This document shows positions 11,591 to 21,726 of a stretch of DNA of 64,000 nucleotides, piece after piece (position 1 is the first letter of the stretch; each line of letters opens with the position of its first letter). Both the position numbers and the translations under genes were made by a program. Below the pieces are notes generated by a model. It was not told where the DNA came from. It ran no database searches and saw only the letters and a list, made by a program, of their open reading frames with translations. Origin of the DNA: Capsicum annuum (Eukaryota > Streptophyta > Magnoliopsida > Solanales > Solanaceae); contig NC_061120.1 in the NCBI RefSeq assembly GCF_002878395.1, positions 114,734,407 to 114,798,406 of the forward strand, given 5' to 3'.

Positions 11591-13320
11591 GCACCATGCG
11601 CTTCTACAAGAATTTTATTCCTTAAGTCATTGACACCAGGAACACAAAGATGACCCTAATAATTAAGGACACCATCTTCCCCTTGGAAGAGAACTTCTAC
11701 TTTTTGATCCTTGATTGACTTTTTCAACTTGATAGGGCTGGGATCTCTATCTTGTTTTTCTTTCACCACAAAAACTAAATATGATTTTGAACTACCCTAA
11801 ACCCATTTATCACCTACTTCTGAGGTGATAGAATTCCTGAGCTAACTTGTTCTTACTATCCTTAATATGAGAAACACTACCCATGGATAGTCTACTGAGA
11901 GTATCAGCCACTATGTTGTCCTTTCTCGGATTATAAAGGACACTCATGTCATAATATTTCAAGAACTCTAACAACTTTCTCTGAAAAAGATTGAGATATT
12001 TTTGAGAAAAGACATACTAAAGACTTTTATGATCGGTGAACACATCTACATAAACCCGTATAGATAATGACTCAAAATCTTCAAGGCAAAGACTACGACT
12101 GTTAACTGAAGATCACGAGTAGAATAATTTTTCTCATGGGGCTTAAGCTGTCTGGAGGCGTAGGCTATGACCTTACCATGCTGCAAGATGATACAACCCA
12201 AAACTACTCTAGATGTATCACAATACACTATGAAACCATCTTGACCATCTGGAAGAGCTAATACTGAAGCTGAGGAGAGTCGATTCTTCAACTCCTAAAA
12301 ACTCTTCTTGCAAGGATCTGACAACTAAAACTTGACTTTCTTATGAGTCAGTCTGGACATAGGGGATGCAATAGAAGAAAATCCCTCAGGAAACCATCGG
12401 AAATAGCCAGCCAAACCTAAGAAACTCCTGATAACTGATGGAGAGATAGGTCAGGGATAGTTTCTTACTTCTTTGGTCTTTTGAGGATCAACTTTAATGC
12501 CATCACCAGAAATGATATGACCAAGGAATTCTACTGACCTTAGCAAAAATTCACACTTACTGAATTTGGTGAATAGCTGATGATCTCTAAGAGTCTAAAG
12601 AATTGTTCTAAGATGGTCTGCATGATCAAACTCACTGTGGGAATAGACTAGAATATCATCTATGAAGAGTATAATGAACATGTCCAAGTACTGCATGAAC
12701 ACACGATTCATCAAGTCTTTAAAAGCGGCTAGGCATTGGTAAGACCAAATGATATAACTAAGAATTTGAAATGACCATACCAAGTACGAAAAGCTATTTT
12801 TCAAATATCACATTCCCTAACTCTAAGCTGATGATAGCCAAATCTGAGATCTATCATAGAGAAATAATTGGCATACTGAAGTTGGTAAAATAAGTCATTG
12901 ATTTTGGGAAGTGGATACTTGTTCTCTGCCATGACCTTATTGAGTTGACAGTAACCAAAGCACATTCTGAGAGAACCATCTATCTTGTACATGAATAAGA
13001 CTGGTGCACCCTACGGGGACACACTGGGTTTGATGAATCCCTTATCTAAGAGATCCTTCAACAATTCTTTCAGTTCTTTGAGTTTTGCTGGTGCCATTCT
13101 ATATGGAAGAATAGATATAGGCTGAGTATCTGGAAGAAGATTAATACCGAAGTCTATTTTCATTTTGGGAGGAATTCCTGGAAGATCTTTGGGAAAGACA
13201 TCTGAATATTCCCCTACAACTGAAACTGATTTAGGGCTGGGAGTTTTGGAACTAGTGTCTTTAACTTGAACAAGATCATAAACACATCCGTTAGTTATCA
13301 TTTTCCGTGCTTAATGGTAG
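11591..13320 (-). pseudogene. Reverse transcriptase and RNase H remnant of element A
   Basis: RT would copy the RNA and RNase H would remove it. From 13301 downward: 'DLPGIPPKMKIDFGINLLP', '[16 protein letters not shown]', 'DKGFIKPSVSP' (finger region), then '[13 protein letters not shown]' and '[11 protein letters not shown]' (12801-12992), '[14 protein letters not shown]', and the catalytic 'FIDDILVYS' (within 12595-12804), where FIDD stands for the YxDD box and is intact. RNase H (12046-12291) keeps 'VYCDTS' but has 'DLQL' where DLEL supplies the catalytic Glu. The domain order is complete, but the frames change several times and stops intervene. The 11591-12045 part covers the RNase H end and the linker to integrase. 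Confidence 0.8.
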
Positions 13321-14665
13321 GAAACAAGAAGACCTCTGAACACTGAAGTACTACCCTTCCACTTAAGGATATGTTTATTCGAAAAGTAAAACTGGACTAT
13401 TCTATTTCTACAATCGATTATGGCATTATAGGAATAAAGCCAATGCATGCCGAGAATGATATCAAAATGTCATCTCTAATTCGACTAAGTCTACTAAAGT
13501 GACTTTTTAAAATGTCATGACCGGGTAGTTCCTGTATACCCATTGGGCTATGGCTTTACCCACTAGGTTAGAGAATAAAAAGGGATCTGCTAGAATTTCA
13601 AGACTGACTCCAAAATCAACTACTATGTAGGGAGTAAGAAAATACAAGGAAGCACCTGGATCTAGCAAAGCATCAACATGAACATAAATGATCTGTAATG
13701 TACTAGTAACCACATCAGGAGAATTTTCCTGATCTTTCCAAGATTGAAGAGAATAGAGACGATTTATGCATTTTTTACTAGTAGCACTGGAGGTGGAACC
13801 CTGCTAATTTGGGTGATTGGATTGAGCTGAGGAGCAAAGATAACTCTGAAAACCTGAATGAAGGCATTCTCTGACTCTGTTTCCTAGCTTAACACAACCA
13901 AAATAGAGATTGGTACCAGCTCTGCAAATACCCTTGTGGTTCTTACCACAAGTCTAACAAAAAGGATTAGTTCAAGAATTGCTAACACTGCCCTAAGACG
14001 TAAATCCTGGTGCTCTATATCTATTACCCTCCCTAAACTTAGAAAATGGAGCACTAGCTGAAGAAGAGGCTAGAACTGATAACTCAGGACAAAACTGGGA
14101 ACAGTTTCCTCCTTTTGATTTAGGCTGAGCGAAGTTAATACTAACTGTCTTTGCTCTCTTACTCTGCTTCTCCCTCTTTTTAATATTCTTCCCCTCCATC
14201 TATTGAGCATGAGTCATGATCCTGGCTAAAGTCATGTCACTATTCAGCATGGCAAATCTGCACTCATTTACTATGCATTATTTACCCGTAAAGCGAACTT
14301 ACTTATCTTGGCTCTATTGTCTGTAACCAGATGAGGGACATATCTGGCTAATTAAGTAAACTTAAGAGAATACTCTTTCACCATTATATTGCCCTCTCTG
14401 AGTTTTATGAATTCTAGCACGTTACACTCTCTAAGCTCTTAGGGAAAGAATCTATCTAAGAATGCAGTGACAAACTACTACCACTCTATAGGACCTGTAT
14501 CATCTGACTTTTCTGACTTCCGCTATTTGAACCAAGTACAAGCCACACCCTGCAACTGATATGCAACTAGGTCAACACTCTCAATAATAGTCACCCCCAT
14601 GATGTCTGTCACCTTTTAAACCTGATCAATGAATTCCTGAGGGTCTTCATCTACCTTAGACCCGA
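13321..14665 (-). pseudogene. Gag and protease remnant of element A
   Basis: The protease piece at 13507-13713 contains 'ALLDPGASLYFLTPYI'. DPGAS in place of the retroviral DTGAS is usual in Tekay-type elements, so the active site looks kept. Upstream (13790-13960) is a zinc-knuckle remnant with 'TCGKNHKGICRAGT', interrupted by a stop. Then a Ser- and Lys-rich gag stretch (13993-14199) and capsid pieces up to about 14660, where 'DEDPQEFIDQV' can be read in pieces. Gag ends abruptly at 14665, at the next LTR-like block, so the N-terminal part is lost. Confidence 0.7.
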
Positions 14666-14675
14666 AATATAAACA

Positions 14676-16268
14676 TGTATGTACAGTATAGATGGTCTTA
14701 TTTCATCTAATCAAGTCATGATTTTTATTTTATAACCTACGGTCCATGTCGAATATAAGTGTGGTACCCGCTCCATATCAAAATTTCTTTTCTATAACCT
14801 TACATCAAACTCGAGCCGCTCATCAATAAGTATAGTATGTATATCCAACACATTTGACATATGTCAATGTGTTATCATAATGAAATATCTCTCAAGATAA
14901 TATAAAATAAACACAAATTCAATAAGTGTACATCATTCTCATAAGTCATTTAAAGATAGACTTCATTAATCATAAGATTATTTATACCAGTACATTTTAA
15001 GCCAAATAAAATAAAACCACAAATTATATCACAAGACCAATCGACATGTTGATCAATTTATAGCAAATACAAGAAACTATTCTTAGACAAACTCCAAGAA
15101 AACCATAACTTACCATAACCAATGAACTCAAATCTTTAAGCTAATTTTCAAGAGCCTTTCACTTCTTCAAATTTTCAGATCATTCATGGTCTAAAACAAA
15201 TATTTACAAATGTAGTTTATAATTTATTCAAACAATTCATTATAAATACAAACCCAAAAATTTAACTCTTATTACGATTTATAACATTGCACCGCGTATC
15301 AATTAACCATCTACTAGTCCTACAATACTGATATTATATAAATCATGGAGTTTCCACTCCAATTATTCTATTTTAACTAATTTTTACAGTAAAGATCTCA
15401 TCATTATGGAAAATCAAGTTTCCTAATTATCCCAAATCATGTTTTATGAACTACCAATTCATTTTAGGAAGTGTTAATTTAAACCTTAAATCCAATTCTT
15501 AAGTATTTTATGTGTACCCATAGGCTTTCCCATATTTTACATGAACCTAGGGTTCTAACCACTACTAAACCACTAAAATATTCCTAACAATTCAATAATA
15601 TAAATAGATTAGTCCGTTAAAATAGTAAGGGAATTATTTACTTCAATGGAGAAAATCACTTATCTTGAAAAATTTTCTCTCTAGAGTTCTAGAATAAAGT
15701 TTTGGAGTTTGTGAAACCCTAAAATGTTACACTTAAAAAGGAATATTGCCTTGTGGGTTTTGATGCATAACCCGACTCTCACTATAGCAAACAACTCATT
15801 GGGCATATTGGGTCTCGCTACAGTGGTCGTTATTAAATTCCCCTCCCTTCTATAACGGCACTCCAACAACTATGATGGACTAACTACAATGAGAATTCCC
15901 TCTACTACAACAGCCTTAAAGCAGTAATTAAGGGAGGATTATTCTACTCATATTTCATTACACAAATCATAGGCATAGAAAATCACTAAATTATAACCCA
16001 ATGTGACAACTACTAAAATCACATATTATAACTTTATTTTAAATTTTGAATTTTTCCTAAAAAGGTCTAGATAAATAGGTCACCCCTAAATAAAATACAA
16101 CACCACAAAATACAGCAGCATGAATCATGAATCAACATTAACGTAAAAAAGTTTTATTTTTAGCTTAAACAACCTTACCTTGAGATCTTATTAACTGAAC
16201 TTACTAGAGAGATTCTAAGGAGGTACTTAGGCTTTAACCACACTATAACAACGAGGAGGGTCATTACA
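14676..16268 (-). repeat. Probable LTR of an unclassified element, inserted at the gag end of A
   Basis: The minus strand begins TGTAATGACCCTCCTCG at 16268, a typical plant LTR start. The block ends near 14676, where homology to gag of A begins. The 1.6 kb between has no coding signal and no similarity to the other LTRs here. It includes a GC-richer stretch around 15770-15860. The right flank is 'ataaa' (16269-16273) and 'ataaa' also occurs at 14669-14673, close to but not exactly at the left edge, so a target-site duplication is only possible. It could be a solo LTR. Confidence 0.4.
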
Positions 16269-16627
16269 ATAAAACTTAGCACTTGGGGTTATAATGGACA
16301 TTTTTAAGTTTATATTATCATCTAGGCCTGAAGGATGATTTTTTAATGTAATTCATGGTTTGGTTCAACTATCACAGATTTTGGATGAGATTTAGAGTAG
16401 TTATTTACAAATTTGGAGATTTCTAAGTTAATAGTTGACTTTTCTTAACAACTGATCAAGATGGCCTTATTTTGGAGATTTGATGATTCAATCTTGTTCA
16501 AAATTAGTTTTACAATTGCATTTCACTTATGGTTTATGTTTGGGATCTCCGATGAGTTTTAGGAACTTTTTTGGAGCTTGAAGTCTTACAACATTTAGTT
16601 TTTATAGTATCCCCTAAAATAATTGTA
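16269..16627. other. Unassigned spacer
   Basis: About 360 bases between the probable LTR and the 3' LTR fragment of A2. It does not continue the gag of element A. No protein, RNA gene or repeat recognised. Confidence 0.35.
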
Positions 16628-17821
16628 ATGGAATGCATACAACATGTATATACTTGCATAGCTTCAATATAATGCTCACTCCATATCACAACAACATATA
16701 ACAATAACATGAAATTCATGTGAAATCATAGAGCATAGAACGTGGACTTGTCATTTAAGCACTATTGAATCATGGGACATGAAATATATCATCCTAGGAA
16801 TTTTATCAAACACCTTACATGAACCACTTTAGGAATAGGTTTATTCATGTATTAAATAACCCATATCACCCAAAGTTCATATATTTCAACTAACATACCA
16901 TCCTAGTTTCATATAAACCCATAAAGATTCTATCTTGAAATCATTCGACACATAAATAAGATCAACAATTAAATCAAAACATAACAAGCATGGCATAGAG
17001 TTTAAAATAGGGTTCTTGTACTTCATGGACAAAAGGATTCCATGAATGAACACATACATAGCTTTGTTCTTGATTTCGTGAAGATTGACGGAAAGATTCT
17101 TGGAATTTGATGGTAGAATTTGCTTGAACTTGAATCCCCCAATTGAAATCCTAATATGTTCTTGAGAGAATTTTGATGAAAAAGAGTATGTTTTGGTTAA
17201 ATATGGCTTAATTCTATGTTTGGGAGCTTATATAGTGGTAGGAAGATGACCCAAATACCCCTCTAGTTGCATCTTTTAATTTCTATAAAAAATTTGCCGA
17301 TTTAGGCCCCTGGCTTGCGGAGACATCGTGTTGCCACTTTTTTATGACCTAGAAACTCACCGCGATGCGGTGGAATAACGTAGAGACACTGAAAACTGAC
17401 AAATGTCATTTTGGCTTATGGTGCGATGTGCCATTGACTGAAATGACACTGCTGAAAATTTAAATCGGTATAACTTCTTCACCGGGTGTCTGTTTTAGGT
17501 AAATTTGGTATCGATAGAAATAATATTCAATTCTATAAAGTTTTAAGGGTATAAATATGCCCAAATTCCACCTATAAACAAAGTAATTATCATTCAAAGA
17601 AGACCTATGTGAAATCATATATGAAAATTTGGTGGATTCAAAAGTTCTTAGCTTCGCTTACTCTAAGTGACTCTTATGAACATGCTTAACACATCATAAT
17701 CTCTATTATCACTAGGATACTCATCCTAATTCATGAACTCAAACATGAATCATAGGATAGGAGGTTTCATACGTAGGAACAATGGTTTATTTTCTAGCTT
17801 AGAAATATATGGGGCATTACA
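16628..17821 (-). repeat. 3' LTR of A2, truncated
   Basis: Collinear with 23440-24571, for example the shared 'gaatgcatacaacatgtata'. It starts TGTAATGCCCC on the minus strand at 17821, next to a purine tract. Homology to the full LTR stops at about 16628, so roughly 1.7 kb of its downstream part is missing. Confidence 0.7.
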
Positions 17822-17836
17822 ATATCTCCCCCTTAG
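17822..17836 (-). other. Polypurine tract of A2
   Basis: Minus strand reads CTAAGGGGGAGATATT next to the LTR start, the same as in element A apart from flanking bases. It identifies the adjacent LTR as the 3' copy. Confidence 0.75.
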
Positions 17837-19590
17837 GAACATTCATCCTTGAATGTGACTGACTGAGAAGGGAAATAATATGCTGAACATGAACTGAACA
17901 TGAATGACTAAAACATGATCTTATGACTGAGGTGAAAAATAAAATGATTTATACTAAACATACATATCTGATGCATGTGTAGTAGATTTCTGAATGAATG
18001 ACCAAGTGTTTTGATGAACTAAGTTTCTTAGAATAAGAAGGAATATCTGATGCAGAGATTGATAAGCTGAATCCATGCATATATGACACATGATTATATG
18101 ACTGACATGATACATGAATGCATGATTGAAAGTACTGATAAGTTGATTACGTATATCTGATGCATGAGTACATGACTAAACTAACTCATAAACATGCTAA
18201 TGAATATTCGATGGTAAAGATACCAAGTTTGAACTAAAACGGAGCATGGAACTGAATACCAAGTTTGGTAAACTTGATCAGGAGAACAAGTAAGCTCAAA
18301 GAAGACTATTACCTTGAACTAAAAATATTGATGAGTCTGAGACTAATCACTCAATATGCATGAGAGGGAACATAAGAACATAACTGAGTTTGGAACTTGA
18401 TGCATAAACTGTACTGGGTCTGTAATGCATTACATGGATAGAGTATCTTATAGTGGACTAAACTAAGTTGTTGAGTTTAAGGTTACGACTGAGATTTGGA
18501 GAAAGAAAGTTGGCTCATAAGTAACACTTCCCCTAAGATAGATTCATCAAGGAAAACAACATGTTTAAATCATGAAAGTTTAGGGGCTATAGTGTATCTC
18601 CCCCTTGGGACACAATGTCCCTTGAAGGATGTTGGTTTGAGTTTGCTGAGATATTGAGGAAGTTGAGGTGATGCACAAGGCACCTAGGTATAAAATGTGA
18701 CTAATTATATGATATCTAAAACTGAGGCAGGACACATGAGCTGAGGTGATTACTAGACTAAATCATACATCATAACTGTGATTGTAACTAGGACTAATAC
18801 TAGAACTGAATGTTGGGTATACAAGACTAAATTGCGACTGAGTGTCTAGAATCCGTATCAGAGACATGATACATAAACTAAGTTGAGGTTGCATATACTA
18901 GTATGCTATATCTTTGAGATGGTTACTTCCTCTAGATGTCCATTAGTATGGATGGATGGAAAGATGATTGAACAATCCCTACCAAAATTAATTGCATATC
19001 TATTAAACTGATTTTCTAGCTTGACTGACTAACTTATGCTAATAGCTGAACACTGGACATGTAACACTAACCTGAACTTAGTCGGAATAACGGAACTAAG
19101 ACTATTAAATATTGTACATAGGACGTAAGGATTAACCGAGTACCACAAGGTGATTGAGCATGGTTTCATATAAACTTCATTACTTGAAAATCAAGTACGA
19201 TGCATATAATATGATCCTCAAAGATTTGGTAAACTAAGGTATTGACGAATAAGAGAGAAACTGATAGTTGTATACTATGGCATAGCGAATCTGAGACTGA
19301 ACTGAGTTTTAGGGCCTGATTACTAAACTGGGATAGAATGTTGGGTTCGATTAACTGAACTTCAGGAGCCTAAAACTAATGCATGATACATAAGCTGAGC
19401 TGAACTTGCAACTTCTAGGAGGTTCTACCTTGGAATAGTTACATTCTCTAAGATTTTGAATAGCATGAATAGATGTAAGGATGAGAAAACAAACCATAAA
19501 AATCTAACTGCTTGATTTTTAAAATGACGTGCTGATTTTACTAACTAACTCATGTTGAAACATAAGCTCGAATAAGAGAAGGAGATCTAA
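17837..19590 (-). other. Non-coding interior of A2 where pol should be
   Basis: The first 450 bases match the 3' untranslated region of element A (short repeats around 'catgactga'). At about 18596-18612 there is a second purine tract on the minus strand, 'CCCAAGGGGGAGATACAC', suggesting the end of another element or a duplicated 3' region. From there to 19590 I recognise no RT, RNase H, integrase or protease motif in any frame. Confidence 0.5.
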
Positions 19591-20540
19591 CAATTCATAC
19601 CATGAACATGAAAAACATGTAATTTACTCGAATCTTTGTTAGGGAATCTTTTTTGATCATTACGGATCTGGAGTCTATTCTGACATTGACCACTCTTGGT
19701 ACCTTACTGATGTAGCTGTTTACCTCTCTATGATATAACTCTATAGTCTCGCATCTTTTGACCTGGTTTTCCACACCCAAAGCATACATCACTTCCTGCC
19801 CTACACATACACTTATGACGCTTACCACAAGCCTGACAAAGAGGATTGGTAAGAACTTTGCTCTCGCTACCCCCTGACATTGGCTGAGAAGGACTGTAAA
19901 TACCTATTCTAGCCCTCTTATTTTATCTCTCTTTGTTTTTAAGCTTAAATTCCTCAATATTTTGAGCATAGAGGATCAGCCAAGACAAGTCCATATCAAT
20001 AATCAATATTGTCGTCCATCACTCCGTAACCACTCTACCTGATACCCCAGACACAAACTTATTTATTCTGGACCTATTATCTGCCAATACATGGGGAGCA
20101 TACTTGTCTAACTAGGGGAACTTAAGAGAGTATTCTTTTACACTCATCGTACTCTGCCTGAGATTGATGAACTCTAACACTTTAGCCTCCTTCTGCTCCA
20201 TGGGAAATAACCTATCTAAGAAAGTTGTAGTGAACTCTTCCCATTCTATGGGCTCTGTATTTGTACCCCGATCTACCTTCTTCTATTTAAAACATGTATG
20301 GGCTACATCTTGTAGTTGATAGGCGGATAATACTACACTTTCACTGGAAGTCACTCTCATGATGTCTATGACTTTCTAAACCAGATCGAGGAACTCTTGC
20401 GGATCCCCTTCAGATTTGGAATAAGTAAATAGAGAAGGATTCATTCGAGTGAAATCTTGAATCCTAAATGCAGTAACATTGGCATCTAGATCGGTCAGAA
20501 CAGCGGCTGGCCGTTCGCTCTAAGCTACAACTAAACTACC
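19591..20540 (-). pseudogene. Gag remnant of A2
   Basis: The structural protein of the particle. The minus-strand capsid region near 20460-20300 reads 'SEGDPQEFLDLV' then 'KVIDIMRVTSSES', as in Tekay-type gag. Near 19850-19725 lies the zinc-knuckle region: 'LCQACGKRHKCMCRAGSDV' followed by 'CFGCGKPGQKMRDY'. In the second knuckle the zinc-binding His is Gln and the last Cys is Tyr, so it could not bind zinc normally. There are stops within the frame. Upstream the gag runs straight into an LTR fragment at 20547, not into a leader. Confidence 0.6.
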
Positions 20541-20546
20541 TTGATT

Positions 20547-21462
20547 TTCTAAACCGGAATGCTACATGGTGCTTATGACCCTGAAGGACCACAAGCTAAT
20601 CCATGACTTATATCTGTACCTGTATACTGCATAATATAAAATAAAAAAGCAGAAATATGTACTAAATCTTAATAAACATCTAATAAGAACAATGTCTGAA
20701 AATGGTATAACCATACCAAAACAAATCTGAAATAACTATCTGACATGCTATAGACTGGAAAGCCTCTAAACTGTCTGAACAAGGACTTGATGGGACATTT
20801 CCCCAACTAACTCCAACTACTGAAACAAACTTAAAACTAAAATAGTAATGAAATCATCGTGTCCTCAAAAGATGAGGACTTACTTCTAACTCTGACTGTT
20901 GTTACTGGAATCTACTGCTTATCTGGAGCTCGTGCCTCTAAACCTATGGTGTAACATAAGAGAAAGCACCATAGCATAAATGCATTAGTACGACTAAATG
21001 TACTGAGTATATGAGTGAGGTAGGCTAAATGCAAAGGGTTATATGCATGATCAATGCTGACTAATATAAATGTTAGAATACATATATGCATATGCAACTA
21101 TAACAGAACTCGTGGTGATACTGACTTCTGAGTCTGATTATTGACGACATAACTTCACTGATACTGAGGTACTAAATAGATGAATGACTATTTTTGATAG
21201 TTCAAATTATGAAAAATTGGTCAGATTGACTGTGTCTAACAGTTCTGATACTGAGTACTGATAATATAGCTATGATGACTGATATAACTATGATGATCAG
21301 AATAACCAATGTAACTGATATTGAGTGACTATATCTGACAGTCTAAGTTATGATATTCTGAAGAACTATTTAAGTCTATTACTAAAATTGAGACTGAGAC
21401 TAAAACTGAGACTGTGGGAGGTAATCTTCTAACCAACATGCCCCAGAACTGAACTGGTTGAA
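20547..21462 (-). repeat. Extra LTR fragment inside A2
   Basis: About 915 bases that match the start of the LTR at 21727 in parallel, offset by about 1190 bases; both share 'gacatgctata', 'ctggaaagcctctaaa' and 'gtcctcaaaagatgagga'. It represents the downstream third of an LTR (minus strand). It lies between the leader and gag, which is not a normal position. Confidence 0.75.
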
Positions 21463-21710
21463 GTAGTGAATGCAGTCTTAAATTTTGCATGAGAGACATG
21501 CTTGTCCAGGGAATCTGCTTGGCCGTGCTAAGGTGTTGACTGATTGTTGGTTCTTCTTTCACTAGTCCTTTCTAAAGACATGATATGTAAACAAAAGAAA
21601 ACAGTGAATTAGATTAAGAGATTAATTAAAGCTTTTACTCACTGGCACGACATGTAAAAGACTCTACTAGATGTGGCTTTCAAACTTGCTAGGAGTCTAT
21701 TGAACCTTAG
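21463..21710 (-). other. Leader of A2
   Basis: Non-coding sequence just downstream of the primer site on the minus strand, where the packaging signal of an LTR element lies. It is cut short by the extra LTR fragment at 21462. Confidence 0.5.
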
Positions 21711-21722
21711 GCTCTGATACCA
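21711..21722 (-). other. Initiator-Met tRNA primer-binding site of A2
   Basis: The minus strand reads TGGTATCAGAGC, the full 12-base match to the 3' end of plant initiator-Met tRNA, four bases from the LTR end. It is the best-preserved primer site in the window. Confidence 0.9.
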
Positions 21723-21726
21723 AGTT

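Larger units (their letters stand above)
7459..14665 (-). mobile_element. Element A: Tekay-like chromovirus, 5' truncated
   Basis: In minus-strand order there are: gag with zinc-knuckle remnant, protease (DPGAS), RT, RNase H, integrase, chromodomain, a repeat-rich 3' untranslated region, a purine-rich tract and the 3' LTR. Gag order and the C-terminal chromodomain after integrase are the marks of chromoviruses, and the sequence pattern is Tekay/Del-like. The 5' LTR, primer site and gag N terminus are missing: homology stops at about 14665, where another LTR begins. Several stops and frameshifts disable it. Confidence 0.75.
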
